Part shown: piece after piece, positions 48,391 to 58,904 of the stretch
Position numbering within the stretch: position 1 is the first letter of the stretch
Layout: each line of letters opens with the position of its first letter
NCBI GenBank assembly: GCA_022496805.1
Contig: CM040085.1
Location: forward strand, 48,823,811-48,887,810
Length of the DNA: 64,000 nucleotides
Direction: 5' to 3'
From: Pohlia nutans
Taxonomy: Eukaryota > Streptophyta > Bryopsida > Bryales > Mniaceae
Notes under the pieces: generated by a model
Database searches by the model: none
What the model was told of the DNA's origin: nothing
What the model saw: the letters and a program-made list of their open reading frames with translations, nothing else
Position numbers and translations under genes: made by a program

Positions 48391-48909
48391 ATTCAGTGCT
48401 TCGATCATGGAGATGCACTTGTTGGACAGAATTCCATGGGAAGGTCAACAATACAGTGACTTGCATAGACAGTTGTAATGCCGATAGAATGTCGATGCCC
48501 TACAAGGTGTGCACAGGAATACTGGTCATGATATCAAAGCAATAAACTGTACTAACGTCTGTATATATGAACGTGGTGGCACTGTCGTTCTGGATAGTGA
48601 TGACTAAGATAATGAATGATCGGAATGGAGATGTTAGAAACGTACTAGAATTACCACTCTTCAGTGCCACCCCTGTGCACATAGCGTGCCCGGAGTGAAA
48701 ATGTTGGCCTAGAGTCTGCAAGGTACAGAAAGGACGTGCGCGTGGGGCATATTGGGTGACAACGATGCGGGAATCATGGAAAGTGACAGGGATGCTACAA
48801 ACATGGTATGTGCACCCCATTTGCTTATATCTTTCAGTATGCAAGGGCGGAGGTCTGTTAGAAACAACCGCATACGTGAATATAATAGTTGAAGACCATG
48901 AACTCTAAT

Positions 48910-49069
48910 GGCAAAATTTGTGTACTTGGGACTGTTCCACTATAGTGGGACTATTTGAAATCTAGAACTACCAGAAATGGAGTGGGAAATTGCCCACTGC
49001 ATCTGTGCGCGTAGTACATTTGAAACAGTCACAATATAGTGGAGCAGTCCCAAGTAAACAAATATTGCC
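48910..49069 (+). mobile_element. 160-bp MITE-like element 2
   Basis: Same family and orientation as 48231-48390; the left end has GGCAAAATTTG. Both are flanked by AT on each side, but no longer target duplication could be confirmed. Confidence 0.8.
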
Positions 49070-49263
49070 ATTGTAGGACTGTTGGAAATCTGGACATCCG
49101 GGTCATCCAGTAGGCGATACGTTAGCGACTCCGGCTGCCCAAAAGATGTGCAGGGCACTATGTCTGGAATGTTGGATGTCCACCACACTCGGACACGGGA
49201 CATTTCTAAAGTCGCATACATGCACGGTACACATGCAGTGGGGAAGTTGCTGAGATGACTTTG

Positions 49264-49470
49264 GGAGCTGTACATGTCGGCGACTCCAAATGTGCTGGAC
49301 AATCCTAAGTACAGAAATATGGGTTACTCCACTCCCAGAATGTGGGAAGGCCGTATTTCCGATGAATCTGTGTTTTGCAGCCTTCCCGCATGCTAGGAGT
49401 GGAGAAACCGATATATCTGTAATGAGGACTGTCCAGCACATTCGGAGTCGCCGACATGTACAGCTACCAA
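49264..49470. repeat. Foldback with 45-50 bp arms
   Basis: GCTGTACATGTCGGCGACTCC near 49268 is answered by its inverse complement near 49448-49468, and both continue inward (TGCTGGACA, then CAGAAATAT / ATATCTG). Interior about 100 bases. It looks like a MITE of a sister family. Confidence 0.75.
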
Positions 49471-50134
49471 CTTAATGTCAGCAACTTGCCCAGTGCATGT
49501 GTACCACTTGTATACTTTGTTTACTGCCCATAGACAGAGCAGTCCGACTGACAGAAATATAGTGTACAAGTGTGTTACCGGACCATGACACGGCTGCCAC
49601 GGGAGACAAGGAGATAGCAGACGGTGGAACTGACAGTACTGTGCTTAGATTACGGATCAGGCTAAGTATAAGAGTAGTATGCGGTAGTGACGAGACACTC
49701 TTGGTTGTTTGAGACTTATGGGTATTTCGTTATGCTCTGGTTTTTGATGTACCAGGAAGTCATTCCTCGTTTATTCCCTGTCAAACCTGGATTCCATGGT
49801 TATGAGTTTATGTAATACATGGGTTCTTTCCCTTTGTTTAGCCTAGTGTTGTGTACTTAGTCTTTGCACTGTATAAGTGGTTCTATTACATCTTGGAATA
49901 AACACACATTGACGTCCCCTATCTCTACTGTTTTGTCTTTTTGCTATTTCTTACACTCCAATGCTCGGCAGGCTAGGAAACCCTGTTCTCTTTGACAACA
50001 CTAACACTAACAGCAGTACTTAGATAAACAGGCCATACTCTAACTACTCATCCTGCCAAGCCGTTCCTGATCGTTGCTCTATCGCTCATACGTCTTGTCT
50101 TCTATCTGCAAAATACTCACAGACCAAGGAAACC

Positions 50135-50700
50135 AAGGATGTCTAGGGACTGACACTCACTTCGTTAGTTACTCCAAGACCTTCTTCTCTATCTCTTGAC
50201 TTTCTCTGACTTTGTCTAACTCGCTAGGAATCCAAGTACACCAAGGATGTCTAGGGACTGACACTCACTTTGTTAGTTACTCCAAGACCTTCTTCTCTAT
50301 CTCTTGACTTTCTTTGACTTTGTCTAACTCGCTAGGAATCCAAGTACACCAAGGATGTCTATGGACTGATACTCACTTAGTTAGTTACTCCAAGACCTTC
50401 TTCTCTATTTCTTAGCTTTCTCTGACTTTGTGCAACTCGCTAGGAATCCAAGTACACCAAGGATGTCTAGGGACTGACACTCACTTCGTTAGTTACTCCA
50501 AGACCTTCTTCTCTATCTCTTGACTTTCTTTGACTTTGTCTAACTCGCTAGGAATCCAAGTACACCAAGGATGTCTATGGACTGATACTCACTTAGTTAG
50601 TTACTCCAAGACCTTCTTCTCTATTTCTTAGCTTTCACTGACTTTGTGCAACTCGTAAGGAATCCAAGTACACCAAGGAAGTCTAGGACCGTACACCAAC
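50135..50700 (+). repeat. Tandem array, 108-bp unit, about five copies
   Basis: Units start CAAGGATGTCTAGGGACTGA and recur at 50135, 50242, 50350, 50458, 50566 and 50674 with a steady 107-108 base period. Two variants alternate (GTCTAGGGACTGACACT and GTCTATGGACTGATACT), which suggests duplication of a two-unit block. It lies in a stretch (49650-50990) that also has an AATAAA and may be an LTR. Confidence 0.85.
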
Positions 50701-51030
50701 GGAGATCCAGCGTATGAGTTGCACAGGTTAAGTGTATACTCTCCTGGGTACCAAGGTAGGATTTGGATATTGGGATACTACTCACGTCCTAACTTAATCT
50801 GACTACCTAATGGTTACTCCATCTTCCCTTGTCTTCCTTGCTTAGGTAGCTCTGCTGGCCTAAGACTGGTCTCAGTCATCTCCATACATTAACCCAGACT
50901 AACAAAGTGTATATGAGATGGTCCTCAGATGTTCAATTCAGTGCAAAGAAGGTGGACTCTTCGAAATTAGCGTATTACGAACTATACAATCCTCAGAATA
51001 GTGAAGCCATGTCAGTATGAACACTGTCAT

Positions 51031-51190
51031 GGCAATATTTGTGTACTTGGGACTGTTCCACTATATTTTGAGTGTTTGAAATCTAAAACTACCAGAAATA
51101 GAGTGGGAAATTCCCCACTGCATCTCTGCGAGTAGTAGATTTCAAATAGTCCCAATATAGTGGAATACACCCAACTAAACAAATATTGCC
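51031..51190 (+). mobile_element. 160-bp MITE-like element 3, nested in a perfect palindrome
   Basis: Family member with the same ends. It sits in the centre of a 30-base inverted repeat: 50998-51027 (ATAGTGAAGCCATGTCAGTA...) against 51193-51222. Either the MITE inserted at the tip of an older hairpin or the palindrome is a longer form of its ends. Confidence 0.8.
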
Positions 51191-51282
51191 TTACAGTGTT
51201 CATACTGACATGGCTTCACTATCACAGTATCCTCGTGTCCGTTCTGTAATACAATGGCTGCTGTGGGACTGTATTATTGCAG

Positions 51283-52251
51283 GGATGGGAATCTGATAGA
51301 GAGGAGGCTGACGGAGTCTACAACATTGCAGAGGAGGATATACCAATCCCGAAATGCGTAGGCCTCAGCAGAGAGGACTGGTGTAAGAAGGAGGTAGCTC
51401 TGGTAAACGAAAGTGGAGTGCTGTTGGCTACAGCATACGTCGAGTTTGCCAAAGAATGGCAATCCATCGACGGTCGATCACCACTGGGAACCGATTACGT
51501 GGGAGTTGTGGTATGTGAAGTACTGGACACGCAGAGTACGTTGGCATGCCATACGCTCCGGCGATGGCCAACCAAGAGTACACTGTATGAAGGAGTGAGT
51601 CTGTACGATCAGGAGCGGCAATACAATGACATTGCGAAAGCAAAAGTGGCCCGATTGGGTAATGCACGTGGATGTCGTCAATATTTTTCAGTGCGACATC
51701 CGCGACATCCAAATGACGTGAAGCGAAAGGATAATATTATGCATAAACTATCAATCGATGAAACACTGCGCAGCATGTGTTGCAAACGACAATGTCTATG
51801 TCAATTCAACCATGCTCTTGTAGAGACTCTTCGATACGAGTTGCACCACTCAGATACAAAGTCCAAAGATAATATTAGACTGGCTGTCCACAGAAACTTC
51901 CACTACTTACCAGGAACAGCAAAAAAAGTGTGTGTCTTGGAAGGGAAGGTAGTATGCATGACAGCTTGGCGTTTGATATATGGCGTCTCAAAAACAGATT
52001 TCTATCGATACCGAGTATACGCTGCAAGTGGTCGACGCGCACAACCTCATGCTGGCAAAGGGAGAAAGAGGACGTCTAATAGCACTTGCCAAGCAATCCA
52101 GACGATGTCAATGATTCTGACAACAACGGCAGACTCAATGCCACATAGGACGCGAACGAAAACAGCTGGCGCATTGAAGGGCAAGAAAGTAGTGCAAAGA
52201 ATTCTTCCAGCTGGTACAAAGTGGAAGAACATACTTCAAGAAGTGAACAAG
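51283..52251 (+). pseudogene. DUF7869-type gene, exon n: N-terminal region
   Basis: Open exon of about 320 codons that begins after a strong acceptor (TATTATTGCAG at 51282) and ends at a phase-0 donor (AAG/GTGTAG, 51251-52252 side at 52251/52252). The residues include a Cys/His cluster (S-M-C-C-K-R-Q-C-L-C-Q-F-N-H, about 51770-51810) that may bind zinc, and V-L-P/I-L-P-A-G-T-K-W-K near the end. It is read as the N-terminal part of a transposase-like protein whose C-terminal part is the DUF7869 domain downstream. At least one further 5' exon must exist; none was recognised. Confidence 0.7.
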
Positions 52252-52370
52252 GTGTAGTACAAATAAGTCTTACAATTGTCAGAAATTCATAATTATATAC
52301 TGTGGGTTGAAAGCGCAGCACGTCCATTGTATGTTGTACTGTATGATGAACAAGGCTGAGTATGTGGCAG
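52252..52370 (+). other. Intron of the DUF7869-type gene
   Basis: GTGTAGTAC at the 5' side and ATGTGGCAG at the 3' side give a 119-base phase-0 intron. It removes the stop at 52255 and joins N-K to V-Q-L-E-C-G in a continuous frame. Confidence 0.65.
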
Positions 52371-53830
52371 GTACAACTGGAATGTGGAGAAAAAGTAATC
52401 TCACAGTCTTCCTGTAGTAAGCTCCGGAAAGAGCACTTTTCCGAGTACCAGATTAAGCGTCGAGGAGATAACTTTGCACGGTGCGGGAGGTGCGATGAGC
52501 TAACAAAATTGCGTAATGTCCATGCACATGGGTCCCCTGGTTATAAGCATGCGGACCAACTATTGGAAGTCCATCTTCGAGAACAGGAGGCCTCTCGCGC
52601 ATACTATTACTTGAGTCGAGCATTAGTGTGCTATCGGCCTTTACAAGTATTGTGCATAATGCATGACAAAGTTGACCATTCAAAAACAGCTTCTCCATGT
52701 TTTGCTGCGAAGAACAAGGCTGTGGATGGCCTCATGAAACTTCCAGTGTCAGTCACTGGAATGTTGGCGCATGGGCATGGCGACAAGAGATATGCACACT
52801 ATACGTTGGACGTATATCCAGCAGAAGCAATCAAACCATTGGCTCCATTGCAAAGCTGTTGCGGGACCTAGAGAACCCGCCCAAGGCTGCGAATCCCAGC
52901 TCATTATTTACGGGTGCAGGTACAACGGAGCTATATGAAGCAATACTTGCAGGCTCTGAGGAGTGTATTACGTCCATACAATTGAAGCGATGCACACAGA
53001 CAACGCCTTTCCAGAAGTTGCCTCCAATATTGCACGTGCAGCTAGACAATTGTTGGAAAGACAACAAGAGCCGACATATTAAGTGTTTTTGGTCGCTATT
53101 GGTAGCGAATGGCGTGTTTGAAGAAATTCAAGTTTCTTTCCTTGTGGTAGGACACACGCATGACGACGTGGATGCGTCCTTTGGGCGCTGGAGTATGAAA
53201 CTCCGAGAGGGGGATTATCCAACGATTCCATTGCTGATGAAGTCGTACATGGATTTAGATGATGAACCATTCATTCCTGCTCTGATCGAAGAAGTACCGG
53301 ATTTTAAATCCTTCATTACTGGATATATAAGCAAGGATGATTTGATAGGTCATTCGAAGGGGCGTCAATTCCGATTCTATAGAGATGGCAGTGGATGGCC
53401 TCTGATGCAGTACAAACTACGTTGTACAGAGGAGAAGTGGCGTCCTGCAGAAGGCATTAAATTATGGAAAGAAGACGCGGAAGGAAAGCCCTTACTATCC
53501 AAAGGTACACCACGTGCAGTGTTACCACGCGGAATGAGAGGGCAAGAAGAAATTGTGAAAGGCATCAAAGGGTTCATACAACACTGGAAAAGTGTCGGAG
53601 ATGCGGATGGAACAGGGGAATATACTCGTAAACATGCGCACCTCGTACAATACTGGAGTCGAGTGAAAGAAGCTTTGGAGGAGCCTGAAATGGAAGCTAT
53701 GGATGTCTTGTGCATGGGCTTTTGGCCGAAAACAAGACAATCGTTTGATGTACAGACATTGTATGATGGGGAAGGTTTGTTGCGCGATGAATTTGCCGAA
53801 GATGATCATACATTGGTCCGAAAAGTCTAA
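52371..53830 (+). pseudogene. DUF7869 domain protein, candidate transposase of the giant element
   Basis: C-terminal catalytic-looking part of the + strand gene. It holds H-D-K-V-D-H-S-K-T-A (about 52659), G-M-L-A-H-G-H (about 52760), H-V-Q-L-D-N-C-W-K-D-N-K (about 53035) and V-G-H-T-H-D-D-V-D-A-S-F-G-R-W (about 53148). The conserved Asp residues in D-K-x-D-H, Q-L-D-N and D-D-V-D are in the spacing expected of an RNase H-fold D-D-(D/E) nuclease, but that is inference. A one-base frameshift near 52820 separates the first 150 codons from the rest. The family is found widely in plants, algae and animals in mobile contexts. As the only such gene in the 33-kb element it is the best candidate for its mobility. 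Confidence 0.75.
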
Positions 53831-54264
53831 AACCAAAACCATCATTCCGCGTAGCTCGAGACTGTCGTGTAGGACATCTTGTGCTAGTGCGTGCAGCGAT
53901 AGATAGCAATGCACCTATCTGGCTTGCAAGAGCATGCTCGGATCCAGTGTTCACATTTGGTGATGTCCATCAGAGGATGATAAAAGTCCAGTGGTGTAAG
54001 CCAGTAGTATGACGAGGAAAGGAGTCCTTTCCATATGAAAACTGGGACACAACACAAAACTTCAAATGGGAAGTTGATGCAGGGTATGAGGAGCAGATGA
54101 CCAGTACGACATCCATATTGACCGCATGGAAGCCAAGAAGTGGAGATGGAAGAACTGTGAGTATACCAAAACGACACATTCTTCGGGCCTTAGCAGCAAT
54201 AGCTCATAGCATGCAGGCAGGACCGAACGCTCCCGAAGTAGCAAGCTCCTCTAACAGTGAGTAG
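53831..54264 (+). pseudogene. DUF7869-type gene, C-terminal extension (decayed)
   Basis: After a frameshift near 53828 the coding sense goes on: F-R-V-A-R-D, then G-H-L-V-L-V-R-A-A, V-Q-W-C-K-P and, past a TGA at 54009-54011, W-E-V-D-A-G-Y-E-E-Q. The G-H-L-V-L and W-C-K-P blocks suggest a small beta-barrel reader-like domain, not identified with confidence. It ends at a stop near 54262. Confidence 0.5.
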
Positions 54265-56352
54265 GTTTATATGACATACCGTGTCTGTTGTACATATCGG
54301 TATTGTATGAAATACGGAGCCTAATTCGGTCGTTTGTCATGAAAGAGTACGTCCATTGTGAACTTGAATCTACATTTTGATATTCTGGTCTACCAACTGA
54401 ACATATAGTGGATTGCAATGAGGCATGAATGGAAATACGTATTGCTTGCTATTTCTGGGAACGAAATAAGAGTGAAGTCTACAAATGTTGCCAAGTTCCT
54501 AGCCCTCTAAACAATATACAATATTCAAAACAATATTAATTGAAATCGTACAGATTGCTGGTGTTTGGAATACATGCAGTGCGACATGTTGCGGGACTGT
54601 AAACTCTGACTATGACAAAATCCATTCAGTCGCCAGAGTACTGGCTAGAGGTTCTAATCGGTATATAAAAGTATTACATTAAACGTTGCAATATAGACAG
54701 AGCGATGGTTTTTAGCGAAAGGCAAAATGGGGAACTGGAATCTGCAATAGGCGGGTATCAACGAAATATGGCAACAAATTTGCACTCTAGCAATATTCGT
54801 GAAGATTTGACATTTCGACCTTATGCGCATATTATGAAACAAATAAGTAGCACACTTATATGCATAGGAGAGTATCGCTATGGATGTGTGACAATTGGAG
54901 ATGTCTATGAATTCTCATAACGTTCCAGAATTCCTTCTTACACACTTTTTGAAAGCAATTGTGTACTGAAATATGAGCCGATGTATATAAAGTGTATCCG
55001 CACAGCTCGAAGGACAAATGCTGCCAATAAAGACTATGCAATACAGTCATAGGATTGTTAATCTTCGTAATCAAAATGTAACTGACACAAAGTTGCGGTA
55101 CAGCATTAGAAAAGCCTAGTGACATAGTGCAACGGAAAGCTGTGAGAATCCTCTCACAGAATATCTGATTGAAAATCCACTTTAACAATGCAGTGGTCTG
55201 GGAACTTGCAAATACCGTGCCTCTTGTACAATGGTGCAGTATTAATTCAAATGGCACCGCATACAAAGAATACAATAAGGAGTACAAAACACAGCAAGTT
55301 GCTTGGGTATAGTGACACTTATACGTGATCACACTGCTTAGTGAAATTTATTAATCAAATAGAAAAGAAAGCAATGAAGGGGAATTATAGGCCACAAATT
55401 GAAGTTTGATGTCATTGTATGTTACGTCTCAAACTTTCTATGGGTTCATAATGTCATGTACCATAAAATGGGAACCGTAGTTCTAGTATGGTAGCCTCTC
55501 ATACGATTCGGGTATCCCTACAAATTTCAGACCCACAAAACTTCAGAGAAGAAGACAGCTGGGACCACAAATGTCGAATAGTACATTGTCAGTAGGAAAC
55601 AAATGGAAGTCGTAAACGCCTAAACAAAAGAAGGACCATGTACAAATGTGCACAATATACTTGAAAACAATGGTGTTTGTCGTTCCAAAAACAGAACTGA
55701 ACCTCACATGCAACATTCTCGTATGCTACTCTGTACATAATCTAGGATCCACATATTTCATACTCTAGAAGCCTTAGCGCCGCATTTCATTTAAATATAT
55801 TGTATATCGACGCAACACCCGTCATATTCTAAAAAATTATACTTCCAATTTTGTCATGCGATTGAACTAATCTGTCATCACAATGACATATCATATTAGT
55901 TACAAGAAAACTCATAGTGCACTACAATGAAATCACAAAATGCAATGAAATAACAGACTACTGTACTAGCCGTTCATCAATTCTACAGATTCAGCAAGTA
56001 CAGTGTCACAATTGATATGTTCTGTATAGCACTTCTATTATCCCAAATGATGCATGGAACTACAAGAGACTTAGTTCCTGTGATCTCGATGGATGAAGGG
56101 TATGAAGTAGAAGTAGAAGACGACCGATGCGATCTGCAAAATGGGTGGAGAAATTGCGGCCGTGCAAACTTACTCATTGGCACAGTAAGTGACGGTCAAT
56201 TGTTTGCACCAACTACACACATCAAAGTACATAACAGGCCAACTAGACACATCACAGTACATAACAGGCTAAATATACAGTAGCAGTGTCTATACAGAAG
56301 ATTGACATAGGAAATGAAAATTCTAGCATCAACATTGTCATAATTTCAAGAT
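54265..56352. other. Noncoding right part of the giant element
   Basis: No gene recognised. Short open frames without domains only. Confidence 0.5.
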
Positions 56353-56507
56353 GGCAATATTTGTTTTATGGGGAGCTTCCATGTATTGGAACTCTTCCAC
56401 TGTACAACGCGCATACATCCACTGGGGAATTGTCCATTCCGTGCATATCACTTGTAGATTTGAAACAATCCCAACACATGGCAGCTCCCACTGAAACAAA
56501 TATTGCC
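56353..56507 (+). mobile_element. MITE-like element 4, diverged
   Basis: GGCAATATTTGTTTTATGGG at the left and AACAAATATTGCC at the right, with the AACTCTTCCACTGTACAAC and TTTGAAACAATCCCAACA interior blocks diverged from the other copies. It lies only 130 bases from the right terminal repeat of the giant element. Confidence 0.7.
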
Positions 56508-56635
56508 AGTTACTACTTTTTTGACATCAGAATTTGAAATCATGCAGATTACAAGCGAACTTCAATCATCGATTCCATACAACTCCATTGCATTCTAATA
56601 ACGTCGCAAAACGCACACAAAAGCCATTACTCCCT

Positions 56636-56722
56636 ATATCTTTCGAGCCAAAACCTTGTAATACATACGTCCAATTTTGTCCCAAGTATACGAAATAGTC
56701 CCAACTATACGAATATAGCGTT
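56636..56722 (-). repeat. Right terminal inverted repeat of the 33-kb element
   Basis: Inverse partner of 23717-23803, ending CGAATATAGCGTT; directly followed by GATT and the resumed LINE frame. Confidence 0.85.
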
Positions 56723-57406
56723 GATTGGTTATGCCTACCCACACACCGAGGAACTGGCCCAACAAACAATACACTAGGCACGACTAGCAGCCAGCAAAGA
56801 CCCAAATACCATCACCATAATAACTGTCCTAGACATTAATTGGTACCAAAAAATTTCCCCACATATTGGATCCTTCCCAGACACACTCGTTATCGCACAC
56901 TTTGATGCAGACACAATCACATACGAAGAACCAACTAACCTCTCAGATACAACAAACCACCGCTCTGAACCACTTGCACTACATATTTTTTGCATCCACT
57001 ACCAAAACTACCACATCAACACGCCCAACCAAATGAACAATATCAAAACAACGATTGACAACCTCCAAATACCCCACAACGACATACAAAAAGCCTCACC
57101 CACACCTCCCAACACCATAGTAAATAAAAACAAAAAATGGAATAAACTTACATACTCACCCCTTACAGACACTGAAAACATACATACACCCACACTGCCA
57201 AAACTATAACATAAATACAACATTAAAATTCCTACCACAATATAGCTACTATACAAACGGATCCTTTCAACCACCAAGACAAGCAGACGACGGCCATTGG
57301 AAAAATGAAAAAGCTTGATACGGCATATATAACCCAACTAAACCAAAAATACGAATATCAAAACGACTACCTGGACTACAAACCAGCTTTAGAGCAGAAT
57401 TAATGG
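56723..57406 (+). pseudogene. LINE ORF2, segment 8: start of RNase H
   Basis: Resumes with G-Y-A-Y-P-H at 56727 in the frame left at 23716. A TAG at about 56775 replaces what was probably a Trp codon. The RNase H domain begins at Y-S-Y-Y-T-N-G-S (57241-57264), where the first catalytic Asp of T-D-G-S is Asn (codon AAC at 57256-57258). The second catalytic residue, Glu of R-A-E-L, is present at the right edge (about 57390-57401). It is cut after M by the 4.26-kb insertion. Confidence 0.8.
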
Positions 57407-57639
57407 TATGAACCGTCGAGACGGTCCACTTTAGCGGTAAACCTTTACCGCTAGAGTTTTGATTTATTTTGCATTTTAAAATTGTCTAACCGGGGCATTT
57501 TAGCCAATTAGACAATTTCCCGCTTTATGTGCATTTAGATTTGGTTTTGATTGCCCTATTTTATGATGCCGTTTTGTCTAAGTAATTTTGGTCGTTTATT
57601 TATTCCTAACTATTTAACCGTTGGATTTGGGGCGTTTAA

Positions 57640-57894
57640 ACCATTTGCCCTATTATTTTATTCTATTGTTCTGATTTATTATTGTGGCCTATTATTCTAA
57701 TCCATTCTTTTAGTCTAAATTATTAGTCCATTCTATTAGTTTATTTTAGTCTATTCTTTTGGATTATTATTTTAGTCTATTATTCGCCTATTATTTTAGT
57801 CTATTGTTTTAGCCTATTATGTCGGTCTATTATTTATTATATTATTTTAGTCTATTATTTAGTCTACTATTTTAGTTCACTAATTTAGCCTATT
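57640..57894 (+). repeat. Degenerate TTTTAGTCTATTA repeat tract
   Basis: Many copies of TATTATTTTAGTCTATTATTT-like words. It resumes at 58905-59250 on the far side of the 994-bp TIR element, so one tract was split by that insertion. Confidence 0.75.
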
Positions 57895-57902
57895 ATTCTA
57901 GT

Positions 57903-58896
57903 CTCGGGGCGATCACACCCCCTTATGTTTCGTAACCACGTGCGATAATGGGGTATTTAATAGGGGGATATTTATGCACCTCTCAATATTTTTCCCTCCC
58001 TATTTGTAGATAAAAAGCTACTTTGACGTATTTTTTAGCAACCTATATTTATTTGTAATTGTTTAGAAAGGCTAATTTTTGGCACAATATTTTTTTTATA
58101 AATCGTACTAGTACCAAATAGTGGACAAAATACTATAGCATTGCGAAACCGAACTCCATGCTTCACCTAATTGTCTATATGTTTACCCAAACTCTAAGCA
58201 AGCCTTACCATGAAATTGCTCTACCGAAACTTGAGCGAAATCCTAATCACAAAACCAACAAAAAAGAGACGAACCATGAAAGCTAAACCCTAAACCCTAA
58301 ATGTGGAAAACATTGCAAAGGAAGTGGCCACTCTGTAGCATCAATCTACATGAAAGAAACCCTAGAAAATGCTCAGAAAAAACGTGAGCTTGACAATCGA
58401 AGATTGAGGTTGTGACAAAACCAAAACCGATTGCAGGAAGCGGTTGAGGGTGACGGTGGAGGCTGTCAGGTTCTAAGCATTCAGCGAGGTCCCACATGTT
58501 CAGCGCCCTTGCAAAACCCAACGGCCGTAGAGGAGCGCCAACACATTCCTTCCCCCAAAAAAAACCCACGACATTTCCCTCCATACTAACGTGATTGATT
58601 CAAATCTGGACAGAAACTACACACTTCTTCATCCAAGTCGTCAAACCCATAATTATTCTACTAATCCTACTACACACTTTTAGAGGGATCCTATGTCTAT
58701 GACCCTATTTTTTTCTATTGATTACTAAAATGGAGGAAATATCCACCTCCCTATTTTACATATAATCATGTAGGGGACATATTTCCAATGCTATGGTAGA
58801 TCTAACGAAATTATAAATTTTACCCTAAACAAATTAAATTGACCCTATTTTTTATCTCACGTGGTTTCCTAAAATTCCGATAGTCACCTCCCCGAG
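57903..58896. mobile_element. 994-bp CTYGGGG-type TIR element with internal foreign-looking segment
   Basis: Ends CTCGGGGCGATCACACC and, on the complement, CTCGGGGAGGTGACTATCGG. Flanked by a perfect 8-bp duplication ATTCTAGT. The interior at about 58290-58580 is GC-richer and holds a 95-codon frame on the - strand with no known domain, next to the telomere-like tract at 58284. It might be a captured host fragment. Confidence 0.85.
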
Positions 58897-58904
58897 ATTC
58901 TAGT

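Larger units (their letters stand above)
23717..56722. mobile_element. 33-kb giant TIR transposon with cargo genes
   Basis: One insertion of 33,006 bp splits the LINE ORF2 between G-I and G-Y-A. The ends are inverted repeats of about 85 bp with roughly eight mismatches (23717-23803 and 56636-56722), beginning AACCCTATATTCGTATAG and, on the complement, AACGCTATATTCGTATAG. Flanks are AATT (23713-23716) and GATT (56723-56726), a 4-bp duplication with one change; removal of one copy restores the LINE frame. A TTAA/TTGA reading of the ends is the alternative, but leaves the frame shifted. Inside are a DUF7869-type gene (+), a ParB-like multi-domain gene (-) and later insertions. It does not match the known layout of Polinton/Maverick elements (no polymerase B, integrase or capsid gene seen). 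Confidence 0.8.

Noticed and set aside
47930..48466. A 178-codon open frame on the - strand
   Set aside because: It runs across a 160-bp MITE-like element and shows no domain.
23717..56722. Polinton/Maverick or giant-virus insertion
   Set aside because: No protein-primed polymerase B, packaging ATPase, capsid or retroviral-type integrase was found, and the target duplication is 4 rather than 6 bases.
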